In this document: in pieces, positions 1 to 7,964 of the stretch
How positions within the stretch are numbered: position 1 is the stretch's first letter
Layout of the letters: each line of letters begins with the position of its first letter
Source of the DNA: Christensenella sp. UBA2853
Lineage (GTDB): Bacteria; Bacillota; Clostridia; Christensenellales; Aristaeellaceae
NCBI GenBank assembly: GCA_002350845.1
Contig: DEFL01000027.1
Span: forward strand, 28,245-92,244
DNA: 64,000 nucleotides
Reading direction: 5' to 3'
The notes under the pieces: generated by a model
The model's database searches: none
The model's input: the letters and a program-made list of their open reading frames with translations, nothing else
Told to the model about the DNA's origin: nothing
Program-made: the position numbers and the translations under genes

Positions 1-532
1 GACGAATCCCGCTGATTCGCATAACAGCCACAGCGCTTGCGCTGGTAAAAAGGGGCTTGGGGGCGTTGCTCCCCAACAAGCAAAGTGCAAAAGGTACTAC
101 CTTTGCCCTGCTTGCTACTATGCTTCATGGTTGCTTTCGTGAGAGCATGGAATTGCGTTCCTGAAAAAAAGAAATTTCATTTCGTGAAAACTTTAGGCCC
201 TGGAAGCCCAGTAAAATCGTCATTTCAGAAAATCAGGTGGCCGTAATAATGCCAGTAAAGCCTTACACCGCAACGCTTTCCGAAGTTTTCAAAACGTGAA
301 AACGTTTTTGAACGCCATGTGATATGGTGTCAGTGAAAGCCTGAGCATCAGGCTTTATCCCCCACGATTCCCCGCGCAGGAAAAGCTATCCTGCACGTTC
401 ACATATAGCCGTCCTGCGTCATGCCGTCGCGAAGCATGATCCGAACGCAGGGCGACAGGATGTCCTTCCTCCTGCTGTGTGATCGGACATACAGCAGAAA
501 GCACAACAACAAAAACAGCAACAGGAGGAAAC
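1..532. other. Non-coding, hairpin-rich left edge of integrated element
   Basis: No convincing gene lies here. The first 115 bases hold closely packed inverted repeats: CGAATC/GATTCG (3-8, 14-19), CAGCGC/GCGCTG (31-36, 39-44), GCTTG-GGGG paired with CCCC-CAAGC (55-63, 71-81) and an imperfect stem around 77-114. A further stem AAAGCCTGA/TCAGGCTTT sits at 336-356, without a T-run. This density resembles a transfer origin or a replication/regulatory region of a mobilisable element, but no relaxase is visible, so that is inference. The element continues left of the window. Confidence 0.45.
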
Positions 533-1156
533 ATGAGTTTACTTTTTACCCAAGTCAAGTCTCAAGTCACCACCCGTCAGGCAGCAGAACGTTACGGCGT
601 ACAGGTGAATCGTAGCGGCATGGCCTGCTGTCCATTCCACGATGACCGTCATCCTTCCATGAAAATCGATAAACGGTTTTACTGCTTCGGCTGTCACACC
701 ACTGGCGATGTGATCGATTTCACGGCCAGGCTGTTCAGCCTTTCGCTGTATGACGCCGCGAAAAAGCTGGCGAATGATTTCAACATTCAGCCGCTGCCGC
801 CGGGACAAAGCGCGTCAATTCCGAAGCTGCCAGCTTCCATAATCGAAAGAAAAGAGGAACAGCGCGTATTCGAAATCTTGATCGAATACGAGCAGCTCCT
901 GGAGAAATGGAAGGAAGAGTATGCTCCGTCTGATCCAATGGATGAAAATCCTGATAGCCGATTCGTGCATGCTGTTCATTTCATGCCGCCGCTGAGCGAT
1001 GCCATTGATCGTCTGTTTTCATCCAACTCGAACGAGCGGAAAGCAATCATGGAACGCATCAGGAGCACAGATGCTGTTGCAAAAATCAAAGAGATCCTCA
1101 ACGAAGGATGTCAGGAGGTGAAGAACGATGGCCCAGAAAAAGATCGAGCGGCTTGA
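533..1156 (+). CDS. CHC2 zinc-finger primase-like protein of integrated element
   Basis: About 207 residues. The N-terminal third carries a DnaG-type CHC2 zinc finger with ligands C33, H36, C51 and C54 (CPFH and FYCFGC), the DNA-binding part of bacterial primases. No TOPRIM catalytic domain follows, so on its own it is probably a primase accessory or template-binding subunit. The start at 533 is chosen because AGGAGG lies four bases upstream; the frame stays open further 5' without a site. It overlaps the next gene, a D5-type helicase, by 29 bases, implying translational coupling. CHC2 plus D5 protein pairs are typical of phage satellites and integrative mobilisable elements. Confidence 0.85.
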   Translation: MSLLFTQVKSQVTTRQAAERYGVQVNRSGMACCPFHDDRHPSMKIDKRFYCFGCHTTGDVIDFTARLFSLSLYDAAKKLANDFNIQPLPPGQSASIPKLPASIIERKEEQRVFEILIEYEQLLEKWKEEYAPSDPMDENPDSRFVHAVHFMPPLSDAIDRLFSSNSNERKAIMERIRSTDAVAKIKEILNEGCQEVKNDGPEKDRAA

Positions 1157-2504
1157 TACCTGGCCGGAATGGTTCACGGGGAAAACAATCAATGAGCCCA
1201 TCTTCTGCCGTGAATTTCTGGAGCGGCACCGGCTGGCCTACACCGAGAATTCCTTCTTCACCACAGAAGGAAGGGTCACCAACGAGGACGGCATGCGGCA
1301 AACCATTTATCAGCAGCTGGAACCTTTCATCGTCACCGGGATGAGCAAAAAGGTGGATGACATCATGAAGGATCTTCGCATCAAAGCCCAGGTGACAGGA
1401 TTGCTGCCGCAGACAGATCGGGTTCACGTGCAGAATGGAACGGTGTTTCTGGACGGCAGCTTCATCGAAGCGAAAAATGAAATTGTCCGCAGCCGGTTTC
1501 CTGTTCGGTTCAATCCGAAAGTGAATAAGCCGGAGCGCTGGCTGAAATTTCTGTCAGAGTTGTTCTGGCCGGAGGACATTCCCACACTTCAGGAGTTCAT
1601 CGGGTACTGCCTGATCCCTAGCAATGCCGGGCAGAAGATGATGGTCATCAAGGGCAGCGGCGGCGAAGGCAAGAGTCAGATCGGTCATGTTCTGTCCCGG
1701 ATGTTCGGCCTGAACGCGAAGGATGGAAGCGTCGGAAAGATTTCTGAAAATCCCTTCGCCCGTGCAGATCTGGAACACATTCACCTGATGATCGACGATG
1801 ATATGCGGCTGGAAGCACTGAAGCAGACGAATTACATCAAAGCGATTGTCACGGCGAAGGGGAAAATGGATTTGGAAAGGAAGGGCAAGCAGAGCTATCA
1901 GGGATTCATGTACGCCCGCATCCTGGCCTTCTCCAATGGCGATCTGGTCTCCCTCTATGACCGCAGCGATGGCTTCTTTCGTCGGCAGCTGATCCTGACG
2001 ACAAAGCGAAGGCCGCCGAACAGGATCGATGACCCCAACCTTTCGGAGAAACTCTGTGAAGAAATGGAGGGTATCTTTCTCTGGGCGTTAGCGGGATTGC
2101 TGAGGCTGGTGAAGAATAACTTCCAATTCACAGAGAGCGGGCGCGCCAGGCTCAACCGGGAGATGGTGAAGAAGGACGCCAACAACATTGAGCTGTTCCT
2201 GGAGTCGAAGGGGTATATTGTCCGCGATCCGGAACGCTCCATCAGCTCCAAGGATCTGTACGCCGTGTACTGTACCTGGTGCGATGAGAACGCCTACCCG
2301 CCCATGAAGCGAAAGACGTTTGTGGAATATCTGAGTGCCAACGAGGAGAAGCTTGACATCCGGTACACCACCCATCTTACCAACAGCGCAGGCCGCGAGG
2401 TAAGAGGCCTCAGGGGGATCGGATCCATCATCATCCCGTCGGGTTACAAGCAAGGCGGATGGCAGAAGGTCGATCCTGACGACAATCCCTTCAAAGACGC
2501 ATAA
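1128..2504 (+). CDS. D5-type SF3 helicase / phage-plasmid primase C-terminal protein
   Basis: 458 residues, resembling the D5N plus SF3 helicase part of P4-family primase-helicases. The Walker A loop GSGGEGKS has its lysine at residue 182, followed by an acidic IDDD stretch around residue 223 that fits Walker B. No archaeo-eukaryotic primase active site is evident at the N terminus, so the CHC2 protein just upstream probably supplies the primase-related part. Known members form hexameric helicases that open the replication origin of satellite elements; a set of GGACGC/GCGTCC repeats directly downstream is a candidate binding site. The gene overlaps its upstream partner and probably forms one transcription unit with it. 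Confidence 0.85.
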   Translation: MAQKKIERLDTWPEWFTGKTINEPIFCREFLERHRLAYTENSFFTTEGRVTNEDGMRQTIYQQLEPFIVTGMSKKVDDIMKDLRIKAQVTGLLPQTDRVHVQNGTVFLDGSFIEAKNEIVRSRFPVRFNPKVNKPERWLKFLSELFWPEDIPTLQEFIGYCLIPSNAGQKMMVIKGSGGEGKSQIGHVLSRMFGLNAKDGSVGKISENPFARADLEHIHLMIDDDMRLEALKQTNYIKAIVTAKGKMDLERKGKQSYQGFMYARILAFSNGDLVSLYDRSDGFFRRQLILTTKRRPPNRIDDPNLSEKLCEEMEGIFLWALAGLLRLVKNNFQFTESGRARLNREMVKKDANNIELFLESKGYIVRDPERSISSKDLYAVYCTWCDENAYPPMKRKTFVEYLSANEEKLDIRYTTHLTNSAGREVRGLRGIGSIIIPSGYKQGGWQKVDPDDNPFKDA

Positions 2505-2526
2505 AACAGCTTTTGCCCCAAACAAA

Positions 2527-2595
2527 GCGTCCATGCGTCCGGACGCCAAGGAAGAAAGACCAACAGTGAGCCACGATCACCGGACGCATGGACGC
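2527..2595. repeat. 16-bp perfect inverted repeat built from GGACGC hexamers
   Basis: The arm GCGTCCATGCGTCCGG (2527-2542) is repeated in inverted form at 2580-2595, separated by 37 bases. Within the 69 bases the hexamer GCGTCC/GGACGC occurs five times (2527, 2535, 2541, 2582, 2590), and 2535-2546 is itself a 12-bp palindrome. It sits 22 bases after the helicase stop codon. P4-type helicases recognise short iterated motifs at their origins, so an origin is a reasonable inference. A transcription terminator is less likely because no T-run follows. Confidence 0.6.
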
Positions 2596-2830
2596 ATCAA
2601 AACGGAGAAAAAGCACTTCTATGCATTATAGTTTTCCACAGAAATCAAACAAGCTTTGTTACCGATAGAAACGCTTTAGGAAAGAAAAAGTCCTTATTTT
2701 CCAAGGGGGTCCGGGCACGAAAAAGGGCGATTTTGAAGGTGGACGATAAATACATCATCCCCGTCAAAAATTGGATTCTAACCGGTAACAAAACGGCAGG
2801 AGCACTCAAAAAAAGTTTGGAACATTTTAT

Positions 2831-2842
2831 CACTTTAAAGTG
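2831..2842. promoter_or_regulatory. 12-bp palindrome upstream of xis-like gene, candidate operator
   Basis: CACTTTAAAGTG is a perfect palindrome that ends 15 bases before the start codon of the HTH protein gene at 2858, next to the AAAGG ribosome binding site. The position would let a bound protein block transcription or translation of the xis-int pair. The binding protein is unknown; the element's own HTH protein is one candidate. Confidence 0.35.
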
Positions 2843-2857
2843 TGAAAGGCTATTGAT

Positions 2858-3184
2858 ATGATAAGAAACAGGCTTTATACTAAAGACGAGGTTCTTCAGG
2901 TCGTTGAGGCAGCGCTCAGCGCCCTGGATAACACAGAAGCTCCCACCCGGGAGCCGGAGCACCTTGACAACGATATATCGCAGAAATCTTCGCCTGTGAA
3001 CGCAAAAGTTACTCTGACAGTCCCTGAAGCAGCCGAACTGATCGGAGTCTGCAAACCCACAATGTACGAGATGGTACACGCCGGGAAGGTGCGATCCGTC
3101 AAAGTCGGGAAAAAGATTCTGATTTCGCGGCAGTCGCTGATGGACTGGCTGAAGGAAGGAGATTCCTATGAGGAAGCGTGCTAA
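2858..3184 (+). CDS. Excisionase-family helix-turn-helix protein
   Basis: 108 residues. The C-terminal half (about 48-105) matches the HTH_17 excisionase/MerR-like fold: a TVPEAAELIGVCKPTMYEM recognition region followed by a KVGKKILIS wing and a LMDWL helix. Such proteins bend DNA as recombination directionality factors (Xis) or act as AlpA-like regulators. The N-terminal 45 residues are charged and show no domain. It overlaps the integrase start by 17 bases, the usual xis-int arrangement. A regulatory role instead of excision cannot be excluded from sequence. Confidence 0.8.
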   Translation: MIRNRLYTKDEVLQVVEAALSALDNTEAPTREPEHLDNDISQKSSPVNAKVTLTVPEAAELIGVCKPTMYEMVHAGKVRSVKVGKKILISRQSLMDWLKEGDSYEEAC

Positions 3185-4367
3185 TGGCGAAGGATCAATC
3201 AGAAAAAGAAGCAATGGCACCTGGGAAGCAAGGGTCACCGTTGGGATGAACCCTGAAACCGGGAAGCTGATCAGCAAGAGTGTGTACGGCAGAACACAGA
3301 AAGAAGTTCGGGAGAAGCTGAACGCACTTCAGGCGACAGAGCAGCAGGCGGTCAATCCGCCTGCTGCCGGCCCCGGAATGGCCACGGAAGCAGCCGACGA
3401 ACCAGAACAAAAAGAAATGACCGTTGGCGAATGGCTGGACACATGGCTGAAGGAATACCTGGCAGATGTAAAGCAGGGCACAAGCATTCATTATGAATCG
3501 GTTGTTAGGCTACATCTGAAGCCGGCGCTTGGAGATATTCCTCTCAGTCAGCTGCGTACCCCCATGGTGCAGAAGTTTTATAACAAGCTCAGGGCTGAAA
3601 AACGAAGCCCTAAATACATCAAGAACATTCATGGCGTCCTGCATCGGGCGCTGGACATGGCTGTCCGGGTGGAGTATCTCGAACGCAATCCAACCAGCGC
3701 CTGCATTCTGCCGAAGGTGGTGGAAAAGCAGGTGACACCGTTGGACGCCCCTGAGCAGAAGCGCCTCTTCGCGGCACTGAAAGGCAATCCCTTTGAGGCC
3801 CTGTTCCTGACGGCGGTCTTCACGGGAATGCGGGTCGGAGAGATTATCGGGCTCACCTGGGACTGTGTGGACTTTGAGCACGGCGTGATCCACATCGAGA
3901 AGCAGCTGGTACAGACGCGAGTCAAGGGTCAGGATTATGTATTCGGAACCCTGAAGAACGGCAAAACCCGTGTGATTGCCCCTGCCCCCTTCGTGATGGA
4001 AGTGCTGAAGAAGCACAAAGCGGATCAGGAGGAGCAAAAGCGCGAGATGGGTGACCTTTGGGATGAAGGCAAATTCCCCGGCCTGGTGTTCAATCACCCG
4101 GATGGCAGCCATTATTCCCAGCCGACGATCTGGAAGGAATTCCAGGACATCCTGGCGGCGGCCGGTCTGGAACACCATCGGGTGCACGATCTGCGCCATA
4201 CCTTCGCGGTGAACAGCCTCCGGGCGGGGGACGATATCAAGACCCTGCAGGAAAACATGGGCCACTATTCCGCGGCGTTCACGCTGGATCGCTACGGTCA
4301 TGTGACAGAGACGATGCGTCGGGAATCGGCGAACAGGATGCAGGCCTTCATCGAGAAAATGGCATGA
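3168..4367 (+). CDS. int: Tyrosine recombinase (integrase) of tRNA-Leu-integrated element
   Basis: 399 residues in the usual three parts: an AP2-like arm-binding domain (about 5-50), a SAM-like core-binding domain (about 85-165) and a catalytic domain. The catalytic set is visible as R222 (TGMRVGE), H340 and R343 (HDLRH), H366 (MGH) and nucleophile Y376 (DRYGH). It performs site-specific integration and excision of the element. The gene points at, and stops 80 bases from, the 3' end of a tRNA-Leu gene, the classic target for this family. An AAGGAGA site precedes the ATG, which overlaps the Xis-like gene. Length and motifs suggest an intact enzyme. Confidence 0.95.
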   Translation: MRKRANGEGSIRKRSNGTWEARVTVGMNPETGKLISKSVYGRTQKEVREKLNALQATEQQAVNPPAAGPGMATEAADEPEQKEMTVGEWLDTWLKEYLADVKQGTSIHYESVVRLHLKPALGDIPLSQLRTPMVQKFYNKLRAEKRSPKYIKNIHGVLHRALDMAVRVEYLERNPTSACILPKVVEKQVTPLDAPEQKRLFAALKGNPFEALFLTAVFTGMRVGEIIGLTWDCVDFEHGVIHIEKQLVQTRVKGQDYVFGTLKNGKTRVIAPAPFVMEVLKKHKADQEEQKREMGDLWDEGKFPGLVFNHPDGSHYSQPTIWKEFQDILAAAGLEHHRVHDLRHTFAVNSLRAGDDIKTLQENMGHYSAAFTLDRYGHVTETMRRESANRMQAFIEKMA

Positions 4368-4396
4368 TTGGGTATCGTTTGGGTACGGTTTGGGTA
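4368..4396. repeat. Three TTGGGTA repeats at exact 11-bp spacing, candidate integrase arm sites
   Basis: TTGGGTA occurs at 4368-4374, 4379-4385 and 4390-4396, so the three copies lie on the same face of the helix. They lie between the integrase stop codon and the tRNA-Leu 3' end, where arm-type integrase binding sites are expected. The function is inferred from position and phasing. Confidence 0.6.
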
Positions 4397-4420
4397 TTTC
4401 CGCACATACAAAAATCGGAA

Positions 4421-4438
4421 CCCTTGATTTCTCAAGGG
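4421..4438. terminator. Stem-loop between integrase and tRNA-Leu
   Basis: CCCTTGA and TCAAGGG form a 7-bp stem around the loop TTTC. There is no strong T-run on the plus side. On the minus strand the hairpin lies nine bases after the end of the tRNA operon, so it may end or process that transcript. Confidence 0.4.
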
Positions 4439-4446
4439 CTCCGTGG

Positions 4447-4466
4447 TGCGGGAAACAGGACTTGAA
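4447..4466. other. Candidate attachment site (3' end of tRNA-Leu)
   Basis: Tyrosine integrases that face a tRNA 3' end usually use the last part of the tRNA, including the T-arm and acceptor strand, as att core. The matching second copy should lie at the far end of the element, which is outside the window, so the exact boundaries cannot be fixed here. Confidence 0.45.
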
Positions 4467-4530
4467 CCTGCAAGTGCGTGAGCACACATGAACCTGAATC
4501 ATGCGCGTCTGCCAATTCCGCCATTCCCGC
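4447..4530 (-). tRNA. tRNA-Leu (CAG)
   Basis: 84 nt with a long variable arm as expected for leucine. The acceptor stem GCGGGAA/TTCCCGC is perfect, the discriminator is A, and the anticodon loop TTCAGGT is closed by CATGA/TCATG. No CCA is encoded. It is the last gene of the tRNA operon and the integration target of the neighbouring element; the tRNA itself remains intact. Confidence 0.96.
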
Positions 4531-4536
4531 GAAATG

Positions 4537-4618
<82 letters not shown>

Positions 4619-4649
4619 ATATGAAATTTGTTTCCCTTATATTAAGGGA

Positions 4650-4725
4650 TGGAGCTGGCGATGGGACTTGAACCCGCAACCTGCTGATTACAAATCAGCT
4701 GCTCTACCGATTGAGCTACACCAGC
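4650..4725 (-). tRNA. tRNA-Thr (TGT)
   Basis: Acceptor GCTGGTG/CGCCAGC with one U-G pair, anticodon loop TTTGTAA closed by GCTGA/TCAGC, discriminator U and an encoded CCA (4650-4652 in genome order). Confidence 0.95.
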
Positions 4726-4765
4726 ACAGTCAACCGGAGGCAAACCCTGCAATTGCAGGAAAGTG

Positions 4766-4839
4766 CGACCCGGATGGGGCTCGAACCCACGACCTCCAGC
4801 GTGACAGGCTGGCGCTCTAACCAACTGAGCTACCGGGCC
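4766..4839 (-). tRNA. tRNA-Asp (GTC)
   Basis: 74 nt. Acceptor GGCCCGG/CCGGGTC contains one G-U pair, the discriminator is G as expected for aspartate identity, and the anticodon loop CCTGTCAC region gives GTC. No CCA is encoded. Confidence 0.95.
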
Positions 4840-4848
4840 AGGAACAAA

Positions 4849-4922
<74 letters not shown>

Positions 4923-4939
4923 ATCACCGAAAGAAAAAG

Positions 4940-5015
4940 TGGTGACCCCGTCGGGATTCGAACCCGAGTAGCCGCCGTGAAAGGGCGGTGTCTTAGGCCA
5001 CTTGACCACGGGGCC
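4940..5015 (-). tRNA. tRNA-Glu (TTC)
   Basis: Acceptor GGCCCCG/CGGGGTC, anticodon loop CTTTCAC giving TTC, discriminator A and an encoded CCA (4940-4942 in genome order). Confidence 0.96.
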
Positions 5016-5040
5016 ATAATACGGTAAGGTGTCAGGGATG

Positions 5041-5114
5041 TCGGGGTGAAGGGATTCGAACCCCCGGCCCCATGCTCCCAAAGCACGTGCGCTACCAGAC
5101 TGCGCTACACCCCG
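5041..5114 (-). tRNA. tRNA-Pro (TGG)
   Basis: 74 nt, first gene of the operon. Acceptor CGGGGTG/CACCCCG, anticodon loop TTTGGGA giving TGG, discriminator A. The T-stem has two G-U pairs. No CCA is encoded. Confidence 0.95.
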
Positions 5115-5154
5115 GTACCGTATCAACTGCAGTGTTCTGCAGGCGACGTGTGGT

Positions 5155-5183
5155 ATAATACAGCAACTTCCCTTTTTTGTCAA
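5155..5183 (-). promoter_or_regulatory. Promoter of the seven-tRNA operon
   Basis: On the minus strand TTGACA (5183-5178) and TATTAT (5160-5155) are separated by exactly 17 bases. The position is about 40 bases upstream of tRNA-Pro and fits a sigma-A promoter for Pro-Glu-Met/Ile-Asp-Thr-Tyr-Leu. Confidence 0.85.
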
Positions 5184-5318
5184 CAAGTTTTTCCGCTTTT
5201 TTTTATTTTTTTTGAAAGCTTTGCACCGCAAGCGTTTCACTTGCTTTTTGTACTCATGGATGTATACTTCTTTACGGATTTAAGACAAAATAATTCGAAC
5301 CGGACAGGAGAAAACCTT

Positions 5319-6809
5319 ATGCTGAACTGCATTTTTCCGCAGGAAATGAAATCACTTGAAGCTGGCTACATGGAAGAAACCCATATTCCCTCTGCTCTTC
5401 TTATGGAACATGCAGCACAGGGCGTTCTTAAGGCCATATGCCGTCACACAGTCCCTGGTGATGAAGTTGTATTTCTCTGTGGCCCCGGTGCAAATGGCGG
5501 AGACGGATATGCCTCTGCACGTTTGTGGGCACAATGTGGAGGAAAATCCATCATTCTTGAAGTGACCAGCAATGTTTCCGGGGATGCCCTGCTTAACCGT
5601 TCCCTTGCACTTGATGCAGGATGCATGTTTTCTGATATTTCTCCCTTGGCCTTTTCCCATGCTTCCCTCATCGTTGATGCCATGTTTGGCACTGGCCTTT
5701 CCAGGGAAATCGATGGGGTTCCCAGGGAGCTTCTTCTGATGGCCAGGGAAAGCAGCCTGCCGTGCATTGCTGTCGATATTCCCTCCGGCCTGCACGGCGA
5801 CAGCGGAAAATGTCTGGGGCCTGTACTGCATTGTGTCGAGACAGTAACTTTTCATCGGCCCAAAACCGGGCTTTACCTCTCTGATGGCCCGGAATACACA
5901 GGAACAGTCACTGTGCACCCGATCCTGATTCCCCGGCATTATGGGACAGTTTCTGGGTTGAGTTGTATGGAATCAGAGGATCTGTCTGCGTTTCTTCCTG
6001 GCCGTTCTCCGACTGCCCATAAAGGGATTTTTGGAAGAACGCTCATTTTTGCCGGCTCGGAAGGAATGGCCGGTGCAGCCGCCATGTGTGCTTCTGCAGC
6101 TGTGCGAGCCGGAAGCGGTCTGACCACGCTGCTCTGTCCCTCTTCCCTTCTCCCGATTCTTCAGGTTCTCGTTCCGGCAGCTACCTGCATTGTGCTGCCT
6201 GAGGACGAGGCTGATCGGCTGCACACCGTATCCAATGCCCTTGCGCATGCAGACCGCGCCGTCATTGGGTGTGGGCTTTCGCAGAATGAAAAACTTCTGC
6301 CGCTGTTAAAACTTTTCCGCGATGCTGCCTGCCCTGTGATCTGGGATGCCGACGCGCTGAACATCCTCAGCCTTCATCCCGAGCTGCTGCCGCTTCCTGC
6401 CAAAGATATAGTCACGCCCCACCCTGGCGAAGCTGCCCGCCTTCTGCATTGTTCCATTGGTGAAATCACTTCCGATCCGCTCACTGCCCTTCGGGAATTG
6501 CACAAAAAAGCAGGCGCCCACGTTCTTCTGAAGGGAGCCTGTACTCTGATGACCAACGGTCGTGAGGAAGCGGTCAACACCCTGTTCTGTCCCGCGCTCG
6601 CAAAAGGCGGCAGCGGAGATATTCTTTCCGGTATTCTTGCAGCCCTGATCGGCCGCGTCCAGTCAGACTCACCCGATCTGAGTACGCTCAGAGCCATGCA
6701 GTGTGCGGCCATGATTCACACACTCGCCGGCCGCAGGGTAGCACAGGTTTGTGGAGATGACTGCGTCACCCCGCAGGCCGTCATTGATGCAATCCGTCTT
6801 CGCCCCTGA
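5319..6809 (+). CDS. nnr: Bifunctional NAD(P)H-hydrate epimerase / ADP-dependent dehydratase
   Basis: 496 residues in two domains. The N-terminal YjeF_N domain (about 1-210) interconverts the R and S forms of hydrated NAD(P)H and carries a GANGGDGY loop. The C-terminal ribokinase-like domain dehydrates the S form with ADP and shows HPGEAARL and the AKGGSGDILSG anion-binding motif. It repairs damaged nicotinamide cofactors in the cytoplasm. The start at 5319 is preceded by AGGAG at eight bases; the frame is open back into the tRNA-Pro gene, which is only an accident of reading. Gene order and length match the family. Confidence 0.95.
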   Translation: MLNCIFPQEMKSLEAGYMEETHIPSALLMEHAAQGVLKAICRHTVPGDEVVFLCGPGANGGDGYASARLWAQCGGKSIILEVTSNVSGDALLNRSLALDAGCMFSDISPLAFSHASLIVDAMFGTGLSREIDGVPRELLLMARESSLPCIAVDIPSGLHGDSGKCLGPVLHCVETVTFHRPKTGLYLSDGPEYTGTVTVHPILIPRHYGTVSGLSCMESEDLSAFLPGRSPTAHKGIFGRTLIFAGSEGMAGAAAMCASAAVRAGSGLTTLLCPSSLLPILQVLVPAATCIVLPEDEADRLHTVSNALAHADRAVIGCGLSQNEKLLPLLKLFRDAACPVIWDADALNILSLHPELLPLPAKDIVTPHPGEAARLLHCSIGEITSDPLTALRELHKKAGAHVLLKGACTLMTNGREEAVNTLFCPALAKGGSGDILSGILAALIGRVQSDSPDLSTLRAMQCAAMIHTLAGRRVAQVCGDDCVTPQAVIDAIRLRP

Positions 6810-6822
6810 TGGATCCATTGGA

Positions 6823-7479
6823 TTATACCTGTGCCCTGAGAAAAGCAACATGCGGCTGACACGAAAGATCATCTGCTGTAACCCTAAGGAGATCAAGCTC
6901 CTCAGGCTGTGATCCAAACTTCTTTTCACACAGCATCGCAAGTTCATCCTTCTCTGCGATCGGCCATTCGCTGTTGAAAGCTGTCCTGTAATGCATAGGC
7001 AGGATCACTTTCGGGCAGAGCATATCGCAGAGATCCATTGCCGTTTTCGCATCGATGGTATAATAGCCGCCCACCGGTATCATAAGAACATCCGGGTGCC
7101 CAATCCGTTCCGCAAGTGCATTGTCCGGCATGTGTCCCAGATCCCCCAGATGCACAACCGACATGCCTTCCGCCTCAATACAATGAATCAGATTGTTGCC
7201 CCGAAGTGCTCCCTTCTGATCATCATGAAAGCATGCGAGCGATCGCACCCTGATCTGTGGATTCAGGGTGTGCACACCCTCGGAATCGATCACCACTGTA
7301 TATCCCTTCACCGTATCCACCGCGTCGTGGTCAGAATGATGATGGCTGACCAGAACCGCGTCTGCCTCCGTATCGCCTACGGGGTAACCTGTCGAAGCAT
7401 CGAACGGATCGGTTACGATCCGATAGCCTGACTGCAGGGTCAGCAGGAATTTGCTGTGACCCAGACATTGAATCAGCAT
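6823..7479 (-). CDS. Metallo-beta-lactamase fold hydrolase (UPF0173-like)
   Basis: 218 residues. The HHHSDHD motif (about 46-52) and later conserved His and Asp residues (HLGDLGH, PVGGYYTID, LPMHYR) are the metal ligands of the beta-lactamase superfamily, in the compact form related to UlaG/UPF0173. Substrate is unknown for most members. It overlaps the preceding minus-strand gene by seven bases and is the last of a three-gene set with the DUF1934 gene. The three run convergently with nnr, leaving 13 bases between stops. Confidence 0.85.
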   Translation of the reverse strand: MLIQCLGHSKFLLTLQSGYRIVTDPFDASTGYPVGDTEADAVLVSHHHSDHDAVDTVKGYTVVIDSEGVHTLNPQIRVRSLACFHDDQKGALRGNNLIHCIEAEGMSVVHLGDLGHMPDNALAERIGHPDVLMIPVGGYYTIDAKTAMDLCDMLCPKVILPMHYRTAFNSEWPIAEKDELAMLCEKKFGSQPEELDLLRVTADDLSCQPHVAFLRAQV

Positions 7480-7964
7480 TGTTCAAACCTCCAGACAGCA
7501 TCATTCAGAAAGCCGTACAGATCAGGAAGAGCCTTTTCCTCCCTGAGCATCGCAGCTAGATCCCGATGCAGTTTTTCACAATATATTTCCAGTGTCATGG
7601 CATTTTCATCGGCCGCTTTCAAAAGGCCATAGGTCATGACACGGTTCTTTTCATTGGACGGATGTCTTTTCAGCAGGGAACATACACATGCGCATTCGCC
7701 TGCAGGATGAATCATTCTGCTCTGCGGAGGCGTGAGTTCCTTTGACAGAAGAAGCCATCCGTTTTCTTCTGCGACTTCCCAGCCATCCTGCTGTACCCGC
7801 TGGATCAAGGCTTCCGCCGTCTGCCTGCTTTCTCTCAAAAAAACAGGAGCGGCCAGCAGGTATTCCTCTCTGCCGGCCCGCCGTATGGTCATCTGCGGTC
7901 TGCAGCCAGCATCCTTCATCAGCTCGGAAAGCCTTTCCTTCAGCTCACTCAGGAAGCTCTGCAT
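7473..7964 (-). CDS. Conserved hypothetical protein
   Basis: 163 residues, no recognised domain. The middle reads like an alpha/beta unit (GWEVAEENGWLLLSKEL) and the last third is helical. No signal peptide or membrane segment is visible. Among two nearby ATG codons, 7964 is preferred because AGGAG lies seven bases upstream. It overlaps the DUF1934 gene upstream by 20 bases and the metallo-hydrolase downstream by seven bases, so the three are probably translated together. Confidence 0.65.
   Translation of the reverse strand: MQSFLSELKERLSELMKDAGCRPQMTIRRAGREEYLLAAPVFLRESRQTAEALIQRVQQDGWEVAEENGWLLLSKELTPPQSRMIHPAGECACVCSLLKRHPSNEKNRVMTYGLLKAADENAMTLEIYCEKLHRDLAAMLREEKALPDLYGFLNDAVWRFEQC

Larger units (their letters stand above)
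2505..2857. other. Non-coding region with inverted repeats, candidate origin and operator
   Basis: No gene is visible in these 353 bases. The stretch contains a perfect 16-bp inverted repeat (2527-2542 and 2580-2595), a 10-bp inverted pair TTTGTTACCG (2655-2664) and CGGTAACAAA (2783-2792), and a 12-bp palindrome just before the next gene. These features are listed separately. The location between a replicative helicase and the xis-int pair suits a replication origin plus a regulatory region. Confidence 0.6.

Noticed and set aside
5046..5318. N-terminal extension of nnr into the tRNA-Pro gene
   Set aside because: It would overlap a tRNA gene and the tRNA promoter, and it lacks a ribosome binding site; the start at 5319 has one and matches the family.
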